Shown: in pieces, positions 1-8,843 of the stretch | Layout of the letters: every line of letters starts with the position of its first letter | Position numbering within the stretch: position 1 is the stretch's first letter | Assembly (NCBI GenBank): GCA_965222125.1 | Contig: CBDCTC010000003.1 | Coordinates: 372,001 to 436,000 of the forward strand | Source: CAZENU01 sp965222125 | Lineage (GTDB): Bacteria; Chloroflexota; Dehalococcoidia; Lucifugimonadales; CAZENU01 | Direction of reading: 5' to 3' | DNA: 64,000 nt | Notes under the pieces: model-generated | What the model was told of the DNA's origin: nothing | Database searches by the model: none | The model's input: the letters and a program-made list of their open reading frames with translations, nothing else | Made by a program: the position numbers and the translations under genes

Positions 1-930
1 CTCCAAGCGGCGGCGCTCCTTCTCGTCCTGGCGTCCGCATGGCTCGCGGTCGGGGCTTGGCCCCTTCTCGCCCAGCTGGCCGACCGCACCATCCAGATCC
101 AGGACGGGGGCGGCAACGTGCCCGGCAGCCTGATGCCCGGCGACCTGATCGTCGTCTTCGTTCAGGACACGCAGCTGCATGGCTCGAATAACGGCGTTGC
201 GACGTGGACGAACATTCCGGATCAGGTGGAGGCCGACGACGTTTGGAGCCTGGTCACCGGGTCCCCGCACCCGTCGGTCCATACGTTGTCGGCAGACGAT
301 TACGACACCGACGCGCCGGAGAATACCCCGCTGCTGACCGTTGCGGCCGAAGTCAACGGGGTGCCGACCATCGTGTCGGACTTCGACTTCGAACCGGGGT
401 ACTTCGATCTGCCGTACGACGTGGATGCGGGGAGCACGCTGGTGGTGACGTTCACGTTCGACGGCGTCGACCTGTTCTCGTCCTCGGACAGGGTGGCCAG
501 GGTGACGAGCAGCTCCGACCCGGACGGCGAATGGATATCCGTGTCCGAGGTCGCCAACACGACGGACTTCAGGCCGAGCGTTACCTCAGGCCTCTTCCGC
601 GGCGGGGTCTTCCTCATGGGAGACGCCGATTTCGCCGGGTCGGGCGACGGCGCTGTCTGGGTGCAAGGCGGCGACGACGTGATCGCCACGTACTACGAGC
701 CCGGCGGCACCAGCGAGATCGACAGCCACCGGTTGCGGTCGGTCGTACCGGCGCCGACGCCTACGCCAACACCCGCGCCAACGGCCACGCCGACTCCGAC
801 CCCAAGCCCAACCCCGCCGCCGGTCCCCGTCCCGGCCGCTCATTCCGCGGGGCTGCTGGCCATGGGGCTGCTCTTCGTCGCGGCGGTCTCGTGGCGGTTG
901 CGGCGGTCGGAAGACGCGGTCCGCCGGTAG
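1..930 (+). CDS. Secreted/cell-surface protein with P/T-rich stalk and C-terminal membrane anchor (5' end missing)
   Basis: The frame is open from base 1, so the start lies left of the window; 309 residues are visible. The first ~25 residues are a hydrophobic stretch ending in LLAQ, which looks like the end of a signal peptide. Residues ~40-235 form an acidic, beta-rich extracellular region with no family I recognise. From about base 748 a Pro/Thr repeat (PTPTPTPAPTATP and on) forms a stalk, followed by a hydrophobic segment (GLLAMGLLFVAAVSW) and a basic tail (RLRRSEDAVRR). Signal peptide, disordered stalk, membrane segment and positive tail is the usual layout of surface proteins anchored or sorted at the C-terminus. 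No substrate or partner can be inferred. The stop is TAG at 928-930. Confidence 0.75.
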   Translation, partial: LQAAALLLVLASAWLAVGAWPLLAQLADRTIQIQDGGGNVPGSLMPGDLIVVFVQDTQLHGSNNGVATWTNIPDQVEADDVWSLVTGSPHPSVHTLSADDYDTDAPENTPLLTVAAEVNGVPTIVSDFDFEPGYFDLPYDVDAGSTLVVTFTFDGVDLFSSSDRVARVTSSSDPDGEWISVSEVANTTDFRPSVTSGLFRGGVFLMGDADFAGSGDGAVWVQGGDDVIATYYEPGGTSEIDSHRLRSVVPAPTPTPTPAPTATPTPTPSPTPPPVPVPAAHSAGLLAMGLLFVAAVSWRLRRSEDAVRR

Positions 931-1029
931 GACCTCGCGGCCGGCCCAGTCGGGCCCCGCCGCGGCTGGATTCGTCCGTCGATCGCGAGAATGGGCCGCG
1001 TTTGCACGGCCCTCCGGTCGGGACGGCGG

Positions 1030-2967
1030 TCAGCGCCTCGCGCGGCGGACGAGGGCCGCGATCCGGTCACGGTTGACGACCGCGGCGATTACGACCGCGG
1101 CGGCGACGGCGAGAACCAGGCTCGAGACCGTGACCCCGGCGGCCAGCGCGTCGGAGACCGATTCGATGACGTCGAACGCCTTGCCGGCCACGAGCCGGCC
1201 GGTCCTGGCGTAGTCGTCGGCCGGGTTTACATCTCCCACGGCCTGCCAGCGGGCCTCGTCGATCAGCCCCGACGCCACGGCGGGATAGACGAGACCGGAC
1301 AGCACGGCGACCGCGACGGCGCACACGATGAGCGACGCTGCTCCCCAGACGACCCGTCCAGGCCAGTCGCGTCCTCCCAGGAGCCCGACGCCCGCCAGCA
1401 GCAGCACCGCCGGCAGGAAGAGGAGCCACCGGAGCGTCCTGGCCGCCGCGATCGCCGATCGCCCGCGGTCTATGTCGGCCATCGCCTCGGCGCCGTCGCT
1501 CTCGATCACGTCCTCGGTGAAGTCGGCGCTCGTGTAGGTCCAGCCGTCGGCGAGCAGCGACCGCGCGTCCTGCAGCGCGTCGTAGACGGACTCGTTCCCC
1601 CTCGCGGTCAGGTCCTCGCGCAGGTCGTCCTCCGTGTAGGTCCATCCGTCACTGAAGAGCGACCTGACGTCGTCGAGCCGCTCGACGTTGCCCGCGGCCC
1701 CGGCTTCCGCCAACGCGTCGCGGAGCTGGGCCTGGGAGAAGGAGACCGCGTTCGGGATCGGGGCCAACACCAGCCGCGTCACCTCCGCGTCGAGGTCTAT
1801 GCCCAACGAGTCAAGCAGGCGGCCGGGGGAGAGGTCCGGCGGGACGCACGTGGGCAGTCTCAGAACGCCTCCGCCCAGCGCAGATCGTGCCTCTTCGACC
1901 GTTCGGCAGATCGGCAATCGGTCGATTTGCGCCTGTACCTCTCTCTCGACGAGGCCGGAGAGTATTCCGTGCGCGAGGCGTTTGTTCTCGACGAGCGACA
2001 CCTCGAACTCGAAGCCTTCGGTCTGCCCCGTGACGTACAGACCGGCCTCGTCTATCAGACGCTCGGCCTGCGCCCGCACCCATGGCGAAGGCGCGGCCGC
2101 CCGCATGGCGGCGACCACCTCGTTCGAAGGCACCGCGATGCCGAAGGGCAGTCCCTCTACCGTGTCGCCCAGCCGCTCGGCGATCTCCGGAGCTATGACC
2201 TCATCGTACAGCAGGTCGTACGCGGGGCTCTCCGCGAGGATGCCCTTGACCTCGGCCGCCGCGACGTCGACACGGTCGGAGAACTGGACGTTGACGGCGA
2301 GCTTGTCGCTCTCGCCCTTCAGATAGGGGGTCGCCTCGTCGAAGATGCGTGGCCCCTGCGACCGCGCCCACTCCGGCGGCAGCACGGTGCGGGCGGCCGC
2401 CGCAATGCGCTCGTCGGTGATCTCCACGCCGAACGGGCGCCTTTCGCGAGCCCAGTCGGCGGCGGACTCCTCGATTCGCGGGACGAGCACCCGCTCGTGG
2501 AGGACCGCGTAGGCGTCCGCCTCTTCGAGCAGGGCCCGCAGCTCGGCCAGCAACACGTCCGCGCGTTCGTCCGTCCCGATAACCAGGGTGAAGTCGTCGC
2601 TTCGTCCTGTGACATAGCCGCCGAGCTCGTCTATGTTGCGCTCCACGGTGTCCTGCAGCCAGTCGGGCGGGATGGCCCGGTTGACGCCCGCGACGATCCG
2701 GTCGGTCGTGAGGCCGGACGCCAGCAGGGGCGTATCCCCGACGTTGTCTCCCGTCTTCGCCTCCTCCACCGCCCGGCGGTCCTCGAGGACCGCCGTCGGC
2801 AGGTCAGCGAGCGCGAACTCGTAGACGTCGTTCTCGTCGAGCAGCGAAGCGTAGGACTCGGGGTCCAGGAAGAAGCCGCCTACCTGCCAGAGGACCAACG
2901 TCAGCAGGAGCACGACGAAGAAGATCGCCCCCAGCGCCACGGACAGTGCCCTCGTGATCCAGATCAT
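1030..2967 (-). CDS. Membrane protein with three internal ~80-residue extracytoplasmic repeats
   Basis: 645 residues, ATG start 9 bp after the stop of the DapA-like gene, so probably translationally coupled and last in a five-gene run. One membrane segment lies at residues 7-28 and about three near the C-terminus (513-533, ~540-570, ~605-630). Between them, residues 85-165, 180-262 and 276-340 are three copies of one module: a start like TTDRIVAGVNRAIPPDW, then an I-D-E-A-G-YVTG segment, then a Leu-rich helix ending ELRALLEEA..Y. Residues ~430-490 hold two copies of a shorter motif, DDVRSLFSDGWTYTEDDL and DARSLLADGWTYTSADF. The topology suggests a large extracytoplasmic domain held by terminal helices. 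I do not recognise the family; function unknown. Confidence 0.8.
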   Translation of the reverse strand: MIWITRALSVALGAIFFVVLLLTLVLWQVGGFFLDPESYASLLDENDVYEFALADLPTAVLEDRRAVEEAKTGDNVGDTPLLASGLTTDRIVAGVNRAIPPDWLQDTVERNIDELGGYVTGRSDDFTLVIGTDERADVLLAELRALLEEADAYAVLHERVLVPRIEESAADWARERRPFGVEITDERIAAAARTVLPPEWARSQGPRIFDEATPYLKGESDKLAVNVQFSDRVDVAAAEVKGILAESPAYDLLYDEVIAPEIAERLGDTVEGLPFGIAVPSNEVVAAMRAAAPSPWVRAQAERLIDEAGLYVTGQTEGFEFEVSLVENKRLAHGILSGLVEREVQAQIDRLPICRTVEEARSALGGGVLRLPTCVPPDLSPGRLLDSLGIDLDAEVTRLVLAPIPNAVSFSQAQLRDALAEAGAAGNVERLDDVRSLFSDGWTYTEDDLREDLTARGNESVYDALQDARSLLADGWTYTSADFTEDVIESDGAEAMADIDRGRSAIAAARTLRWLLFLPAVLLLAGVGLLGGRDWPGRVVWGAASLIVCAVAVAVLSGLVYPAVASGLIDEARWQAVGDVNPADDYARTGRLVAGKAFDVIESVSDALAAGVTVSSLVLAVAAAVVIAAVVNRDRIAALVRRARR

Positions 2968-2976
2968 GGTGCCAAT

Positions 2977-3942
2977 CTACGTCGCGCGATTGGTGCAGGG
3001 CATGGCCTTGCGTCCGGCCGTGGGTACGCCGGCGGCGGCCATAAGCTCGCGCAGCTCGGTCATCAGGTGCTCAGGCGGCCTCGTCGCGGGCGGTCTGGGC
3101 GGCCCGGCTGGCAGGCCGATGGTCTCCATCGGCGCCTTGAGTATCGGCCCCTCGCCGGCGGTCACCTCGCCGACGCGGGCGATCCATCGGCGCCAGGCCC
3201 ACTTGAACGAGGCCATGTGGTCCTTGGCGCCGACGTAGTCGCGGGCCTCGAGGAGGCTCCACGTCTTCAGCGGGTACTCGGGCCAGCAGGTGCCGAGATG
3301 GCCGACAAATCCCCGCGCGCCGAGCGCGTGGCTCCAGGCAAGGTTGTCCGTGTTGTCGAGCACGACGAGCCGGTCCGCGAAGGTGACGATGCCGTCGCGG
3401 AAGGAGTCGTCGTCGGGCGTGGCCCACTTGAGGGCTCTGACAGTCTCGATTTCCGCGAGACGCTCGATCAGGTCGAGGCTCATGGAGAAGCCAAGCCACC
3501 AGGTGTTGTACGCCATGATCGACACGTCGGCGGCGGCCGCGACCCGGTGGAACAGCCTCAGCACGTCGCCCTCCGTGGCCGGATAGTAGTAGGCCGGAGA
3601 TACCTGGACCGCGGAGATGCCCACGCGCGCCGCGTGCCGGGCCATGTCCGCCACCGTCCGGGCGTCGGTGTGCTGGATGCTGGTGATGACCGGCGCGTCG
3701 CCCTGCACCGCGTCGACCGCGGCCTCCATGACCGCCTTGCGCTCGTCGACGCTCAGGAGCGGGTGCTCGCCGGCCGCTCCGCCGACGAGCAGCGAGCCGG
3801 TGCCGGTGGTCACGCCGTGCTCTATGGTGAAGCGCAGGTTGTGGCGCAGCGCGTCGAGGTCGAGCCGGAAGTCCTCGGTGAACGGGGTCACCATGGGGAT
3901 CATGGGGCCCTGAAGCCAATCTCGTATACGTTCGGGTTCCAA
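2977..3942 (-). CDS. Dihydrodipicolinate synthase (DapA)-family aldolase/lyase
   Basis: 321 residues. The best start is TTG at 3942, preceded by AAGGAG at an 8-nt spacing; a start at the internal ATG would drop a conserved N-terminal helix. Family marks are MVTPFTEDFRLDLDAL at the N-terminus, GGAAGEHPLLSVDERKAV in place of the usual GTTGE loop, the SPAYYYP segment with the active-site Tyr, and VRALKWA with the Schiff-base Lys. These define a class I aldolase TIM barrel that makes or breaks bonds next to pyruvate or a related keto acid. It lies between an MFS sugar-type transporter and a membrane protein, away from lysine genes, and the GTTGE threonines are replaced, so a catabolic keto-acid aldolase is more likely than lysine biosynthesis. 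Substrate unknown. Confidence 0.85.
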   Translation of the reverse strand: MEPERIRDWLQGPMIPMVTPFTEDFRLDLDALRHNLRFTIEHGVTTGTGSLLVGGAAGEHPLLSVDERKAVMEAAVDAVQGDAPVITSIQHTDARTVADMARHAARVGISAVQVSPAYYYPATEGDVLRLFHRVAAAADVSIMAYNTWWLGFSMSLDLIERLAEIETVRALKWATPDDDSFRDGIVTFADRLVVLDNTDNLAWSHALGARGFVGHLGTCWPEYPLKTWSLLEARDYVGAKDHMASFKWAWRRWIARVGEVTAGEGPILKAPMETIGLPAGPPRPPATRPPEHLMTELRELMAAAGVPTAGRKAMPCTNRAT

Positions 3943-3974
3943 ATACCGGTCTCCTTTCGAGTTTCGGGTAGTCT

Positions 3975-5336
3975 CTACAGGCCCGCTTCCCTGACCGTCT
4001 CCGGCGTAACCGTGCTCGGCAGCCTGTATCCCCGGAACAGCCAGTATCCGAGAAAGGCGACCGCGCCGGCCACCGGGCCGACCATCCGCAGACCCAGCGG
4101 GTTCGCCGTAGTGTCCCCCAACTTCAGCACGATGGCCAGCACCAGGGGAGAGAACGACGAGCCGATTTTCTCGAACAGGTTCTGTGTCGCGTAGAAGATC
4201 CCCTCGCGCCGCATCCCCGTGCGGATGTGGTCGTAGTCGGTGATGTCCGCGGTGATGGCCCTGGGCAGCAGGTTGACGCCCGCCATCGGTATGCCGGCCA
4301 GGAAGGCGAATGCGATGCCCTGAGCCAGCTTCGGCGCGACCGGCAGGAAACCCGCGAAGAAAAGGAACGGCATGTAGACCGCCGTGCCGAGCAGACAGGC
4401 GGAGTAGACCCACCGCTTGCCCTTGCGGTCGCCCAGCTTCCACAGCGCGAACGCCGAGAGCACCATTGCCGACAGGGCGACGGCGGTCAGCATCGAGGTG
4501 ACGGCGCCCTCGTTCTCCCGTTCGAGGACCGCCGTGACGAAGAACGGCAGCCACGAGATGACCATCGAGACGGCGAGCTGGTAGAAGACGAAGGTGGGCA
4601 GGAAGTAGAGGAACTGCTTGTTGCGGAGCGTCGCGGTGAAGGCGGACCCGAGCTCGATGTCCGCCGCCGGCGTCTCCCTAGGCGCGTGCCGCCAGACGCC
4701 GCCAAGGCCGGCGTAGCGGGAGGCGAGGGCCACGAGCGCGAAGATCGCTCCCATCGCGAAGAAGCCGAGATGGTCCTTTATCAGCCCGCTCAGAACGAGC
4801 CCGGCCACCGCGCCGGCGATCCCGAAGTAGAACTGCCACGCGACGATGCTCATGCGGTCGCGGTGACCGGGCGCGATCTCCGGCAGCAGCGCCTCGTACG
4901 GCCCGCCCGTGAGCGTGGTTGCCAGGAAGAACAGCTCCAGGACGACGAAGAGGTAGATGGCGTTGAGGTAGCTGGAGTCGCCCCAGGGCGTGAGCCAGAG
5001 CAGCGCGAAGAAGAACGCGTAGAACGGGGTGCCGAACAGGACGAACGGGATGCGCCGGCCCCAGCGGCTCCGCGTCCGGTCGCTCCACCAGCCGACGATG
5101 GGGTCGTCGATGGCTTCGATGACACGGCCGGCCGTCAGGACGATGCCGATGAATACCCTGGGGTCTATGTCCAGTGGGCCGACGGACACGGCGGGCACCG
5201 CGGAGGCGGCGCCCTCGTCCACGGGAGGCGCCAGGAAGAACAGGAGCCAGAGGTGCCTGCTCTGGGACATGGCCTGAGTGCCGACCAGGTCCGCGGTGTA
5301 GAGCAGCTTGTTGACGACCGGAAGTCTGCTAGCCAC
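3975..5336 (-). CDS. MFS transporter, GPH (glycoside-pentoside-hexuronide) type
   Basis: 453 residues with about twelve hydrophobic segments. The N-terminal loop between helices 2 and 3 reads DDPIVGWWSDRTRSRWGRR, the signature of the MFS_2/GPH group that moves sugars, glycosides or uronates by cation symport. The start is taken as GTG at 5336, which gives a complete first helix; there is no strong ribosome binding site. The gene lies 32 bp upstream of the DapA-like aldolase and 70 bp downstream of the acyl-CoA synthetase fusion on the same strand. Transporter plus aldolase suggests import and cleavage of a sugar acid or similar compound, but the substrate cannot be read from the sequence. Confidence 0.85.
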   Translation of the reverse strand: MASRLPVVNKLLYTADLVGTQAMSQSRHLWLLFFLAPPVDEGAASAVPAVSVGPLDIDPRVFIGIVLTAGRVIEAIDDPIVGWWSDRTRSRWGRRIPFVLFGTPFYAFFFALLWLTPWGDSSYLNAIYLFVVLELFFLATTLTGGPYEALLPEIAPGHRDRMSIVAWQFYFGIAGAVAGLVLSGLIKDHLGFFAMGAIFALVALASRYAGLGGVWRHAPRETPAADIELGSAFTATLRNKQFLYFLPTFVFYQLAVSMVISWLPFFVTAVLERENEGAVTSMLTAVALSAMVLSAFALWKLGDRKGKRWVYSACLLGTAVYMPFLFFAGFLPVAPKLAQGIAFAFLAGIPMAGVNLLPRAITADITDYDHIRTGMRREGIFYATQNLFEKIGSSFSPLVLAIVLKLGDTTANPLGLRMVGPVAGAVAFLGYWLFRGYRLPSTVTPETVREAGL

Positions 5337-5406
5337 GTCGGCGTTCCCGTGCGTGCGCGCCGATAGCAGGGAGGGTGACGAACGTCGCGGGGCGGAGGGT
5401 CACCGG

Positions 5407-7884
5407 CTACAACTCCTTGACGGCGGACTCCAGCCGCGCGGTGGCCTCGAGGTAGTCGGCGCCTCGCGGAAAGACTATCGGCTCCCCGAAGTGGACATCG
5501 ATCTTGCCCCGGGACAGCAGCGGGCCGCGGTCGAATATCGCCGCCTTGTGCAGCTTCACGCGGATGGGCACGACAGGGGTCTGGGACTCGACGGCAATCA
5601 GGCCCGTCCCCGACTTGAACGGCTGCATGCCCTCAGGGTACCGGCCGCCCTCCGGGTAGATCAGTACCGACCAGTCCATGTCCAGAAGCCGGCCGAGATG
5701 TTCCAGGCTGGCACGGATCGAGCCCTCCCGGGCGAATGGGAACGCGTTTCCGAGAAGCACGTTGGCCATGCCCTTGATCCGCGGGCCGAATATGTCGTCG
5801 GCGGCCGCGGCGGGGCTGAGCCGCCAGCGCCATCCTGACGGCAGCGCCATCAGGGTGACGGCGCTGTCGAGCTTGACGTTGTGGTTGGAGGCGAACAGCA
5901 CGGGTCCGCGGAGGCCGGCCAGGTTCCCCTTGCCGTGTACGCGAATCCTGTAGAAGAGGTGCAGGGTGGTGAAGATGAGCGCGTACTGAAGGCCTGCGCG
6001 AAGGAGGCGGCACCACCAGGCTCTGCCCCACGCGGGGAATCGCATCGGCTGGGCCTGCGCGCCCTCCCGCACCATGGCCGTCAGCTCGGCCAGGGTGGTC
6101 TCCGGGCTCACACGGTCGTCGTCGACGTGCGCTCCAAGCTCCTGCTCGATGGCGGAGAGCAGCTCCACGCGTCCCAGGGAGTCGAGGCCGAGGTCGTCGG
6201 CGAGGTCGCTGTCGTCGCCGATCTGGTCGACCGGCATCTCGCTCACCATGGCCGCGATGCGGTGGACGTCGTTGAGCGGCGCGGTCTTGATGTCCGGCGT
6301 GGCGGCCGGTTCGCCCCGGTCCACGCCGCGCCGCCGTAGCAGCTGGTCGAGCACGACCTGCTTCTTCACCTTCAGCGTATGCGTGCGCGGGAAGTCCTCC
6401 TCGGGCCACACGGTGAAGCCCTGTATGCGCTGATGGTCGGCCAGCACCGCGTTCGCCGCCAGCACCGCGTCGTCGGCGTCCGCGCCGTCGTCGAGCAGCA
6501 GCGCCGCGTGTACCTCGGCCGAAGAATCGCCGGACGGCATCGCCAGGACGACGCCTTCCCTCACGCCCGGCTGCTTGCCGAGCGCGGTCTCGATGTCCTC
6601 GGGGTAGACGTTCTGTCCGTTGGCCAGGACTATCAGGTCCTTCTTGCGCCCCTTGAGGAACAGGAACCCGTCTTCGTCGAGGAAGCCGAGGTCTCCGGTC
6701 TTGTACCAGCCGTCCTCGAAGGATGCCTCGGTGGCGGCCTCGTTTCGCCAGTAGCCCCGCGTGACGTTGGGCCCGCGCGTCAGCACCTCGCCGTCCTCGG
6801 CTATTCGGACCTCCTGTCCGGCGAGCACACGTCCCACCGATCCCGGCCTCTGCTGATCGAGGCTGTTCGTCGTGATCACCGGGGACGCCTCGGTCGTTCC
6901 GTAGCCCTGCATGACCCGGATTCCGAGCGTCCCCCACTTCTTCTGCAGCTCGGGGTCGAGGTAGGCGCCGCCGGACATGAAGAACCTGACGTGTCCGCCG
7001 AGCTGTCGGTGGACGGGTCGGAACAGCAGCCGCCGTATCGCCATGGGAAGCTTCGACGCGACTCCCTGGAGCATCCTCCACTGGCGGTCCTTGCCCCGCG
7101 CGCTGACCTGCCGCTCGATGCCGTTCATGAAGAGCTGAAGCGCCTGGGGTACCAGGACGATGTTGGTCACCCGGTTCGCGCGAAGCGTCTTGAAGATCAC
7201 CGTCGGCTGACGGCTGACAGGGTAGACCACCGCCGCGCCGGCGCTCAGCGGCGCCAGCATGCCGCCCGTCTGCTCCAGCATGTGGCTGAGAGGCATCAGG
7301 GATAGCAGCCGGTCCGACGGCCGGATCGGCACCGCCCCGACGGCGCCCAAGACGTTGGAGAGTATGTTGCCCTGGGTGAGCATCACGCCCTTCGGGTCGC
7401 CGGTCGTGCCGGAGGTGAACATCACCTCCGCCAGATCGTCCGCGGCGACTTCGGGACAGCCGGCGCCGGAGTCAGCGGACTCGACCAGCTCCTCGAGGTC
7501 GTCGAGCAGGGCCACGGGCACGGCGCCGTTCAGGGGCCCGTCCGGCGTCTGGCGCGACAGGAAGGCCAGCTTTGGCGTCGTGTATTCGACGACGCGCTCC
7601 ACGAAGTCGGGCGCCGTCCGGACGTCCAGAGGCACTGCGACCACACCCGCGCGCATGCAGCCGAAGAAGGCGGCGACCCATTCCGGGCGGTTTGCCGACC
7701 AGATGATGGCCCGGTCGCCCTTTTCCAGCCCTCGCTGCGCCAGGAAGGCGGCCACGCGGCCTGAGAAGTCCCACAGCCGCTCGTAGCTCCACCTCTGCTG
7801 CCGGAAGCCGGGCGCGATCGCGAGAGCGGTCGAGTCGCCATACCGCTCCGAGGACTCCTTCAGGAGGTCGACAAGTGTCTGCAT
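5407..7884 (-). CDS. Three-domain fusion: acyl-CoA/acyl-ACP synthetase, acyl carrier domain, PlsC-type acyltransferase
   Basis: 825 residues. Residues 1-~510 are an AMP-dependent acyl ligase: P-loop MFTSGTTGDPKGVMLT, GYGTTEASP, and the C-terminal hinge DGWYKTGDLGFLDEDGFLF followed by GRKKDLIV. Residues ~545-620 are an acyl carrier domain with the phosphopantetheine serine in DDLGLDSLGRVELL. Residues ~640-825 are a glycerolipid acyltransferase with NHNVKLD (the NHxxxxD catalytic motif), PFAREGSI, and YPEGGRYPEG in place of the usual EGTR. The protein would activate a fatty acid, hold it on its own carrier and pass it to a lysolipid, as E. coli Aas does with external ACP. It is in a run with an MBL hydrolase upstream (16 bp) and an MFS transporter downstream. 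Confidence 0.9.
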   Translation of the reverse strand: MQTLVDLLKESSERYGDSTALAIAPGFRQQRWSYERLWDFSGRVAAFLAQRGLEKGDRAIIWSANRPEWVAAFFGCMRAGVVAVPLDVRTAPDFVERVVEYTTPKLAFLSRQTPDGPLNGAVPVALLDDLEELVESADSGAGCPEVAADDLAEVMFTSGTTGDPKGVMLTQGNILSNVLGAVGAVPIRPSDRLLSLMPLSHMLEQTGGMLAPLSAGAAVVYPVSRQPTVIFKTLRANRVTNIVLVPQALQLFMNGIERQVSARGKDRQWRMLQGVASKLPMAIRRLLFRPVHRQLGGHVRFFMSGGAYLDPELQKKWGTLGIRVMQGYGTTEASPVITTNSLDQQRPGSVGRVLAGQEVRIAEDGEVLTRGPNVTRGYWRNEAATEASFEDGWYKTGDLGFLDEDGFLFLKGRKKDLIVLANGQNVYPEDIETALGKQPGVREGVVLAMPSGDSSAEVHAALLLDDGADADDAVLAANAVLADHQRIQGFTVWPEEDFPRTHTLKVKKQVVLDQLLRRRGVDRGEPAATPDIKTAPLNDVHRIAAMVSEMPVDQIGDDSDLADDLGLDSLGRVELLSAIEQELGAHVDDDRVSPETTLAELTAMVREGAQAQPMRFPAWGRAWWCRLLRAGLQYALIFTTLHLFYRIRVHGKGNLAGLRGPVLFASNHNVKLDSAVTLMALPSGWRWRLSPAAAADDIFGPRIKGMANVLLGNAFPFAREGSIRASLEHLGRLLDMDWSVLIYPEGGRYPEGMQPFKSGTGLIAVESQTPVVPIRVKLHKAAIFDRGPLLSRGKIDVHFGEPIVFPRGADYLEATARLESAVKEL

Positions 7885-7900
7885 GTCTGGAAGTCCTCTC

Positions 7901-8605
7901 TTATGCCGGCTGATCGAGCGACTCGCTGAATCTCCGGAGGATCGTCGCGGCTCCGCCGCGAATGGGTGAATAGTGGCTGAAGCAGAGCACGTCGAAGTCC
8001 AGCTTCGCCAGCTTTCGGATCGACCGCTTGGCCTGTGCCATGTCCGCGGTGAAGTGGCTGGATGGCAGTCCGAGCCTGCCGCGCCGGTGCTCCAGCGCGT
8101 CCCCGACTATCAGCAGGCCCCTGCGCGGGAGGTGGACGCCGATGCTCCCCGGGGTATGCCCTGGAGAATGGACCACCTGCACGCCGCCAAGGACGTCTCC
8201 GTCCTCGAGAGTGAGGTCGACCGCGACGGGCTTTGGCCTCCGCGAGGCCACCAGAGGGGACATCAGAAGACCCAGGACACGGTTCGTGAACGGGCTGGGG
8301 GGCGTCACGTCTCCCTGTACGAAGGGCGCCTCGTCGCGGTGTACGGCGACCCGCGCCGAGCACCTTTGGCTCAGATAGGCGGCGTCTCCGAGGTGGTCGC
8401 TGTGATGGTGGGTGACGATGATGTTCGAGACCTCGGACGGATGACGGCCGAGCCGGACCAGGGACTCCAGCACGCTCCGGCCTGTGCCCCGCCACCCGGA
8501 GTCGACAATCGTGACCTCGTCGTCCAGCAACATGAAGACGCTGGTGCCCGGCAGTGAGACCTGGTAGACGTTGGTGGCGACTTCGGACGCTCTGGGCACA
8601 AACAT
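7901..8605 (-). CDS. MBL-fold metallo-hydrolase
   Basis: 234 residues. The zinc site is complete: THHHSDH (HxHxDH), a later His in HSPGHTPGSIGVHL, Asp in IVGDALEH and His in CFSHYSP. The ATG at 8605 (MFVPRASEV) is preferred because it has GGATGG just upstream; a TTG at 8647 would add 14 residues without homology to the fold. MBL enzymes of this size hydrolyse thioesters, lactones or phosphodiesters. Position directly ahead of the acyl-ligase/PlsC fusion hints at an acyl-thioester or lipid substrate, but that is only context. First gene of the minus-strand run 8605-1030. Confidence 0.88.
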   Translation of the reverse strand: MFVPRASEVATNVYQVSLPGTSVFMLLDDEVTIVDSGWRGTGRSVLESLVRLGRHPSEVSNIIVTHHHSDHLGDAAYLSQRCSARVAVHRDEAPFVQGDVTPPSPFTNRVLGLLMSPLVASRRPKPVAVDLTLEDGDVLGGVQVVHSPGHTPGSIGVHLPRRGLLIVGDALEHRRGRLGLPSSHFTADMAQAKRSIRKLAKLDFDVLCFSHYSPIRGGAATILRRFSESLDQPA

Positions 8606-8843
8606 GCCATCCAATCGCGCTGGCCGGTGAGCTGCCAACGCGGCCAAAGTAGCACGATGTTATGCGGCGCGCAACACCGATCGGATCCCTTGGTTCCAGA
8701 GGCGTACGTTCTGGCTGATGTTTGCGATCGGTGGGTACGTAGCCGGCACCGAGATTGGCCGTCCGGGGGCCGCCGCTTGCCCGGTATCGGTGGTAACATT
8801 CGCGGCGAATCGGCTCCAGGACGAAGATCGAATGCCTGCTGGC

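Noticed and set aside
991..4194. A plus-strand open frame of over 1,000 codons
   Set aside because: It lies opposite two well-supported minus-strand genes, is Arg/Gly-rich low-complexity and has no family features; a GC-rich antisense artefact.
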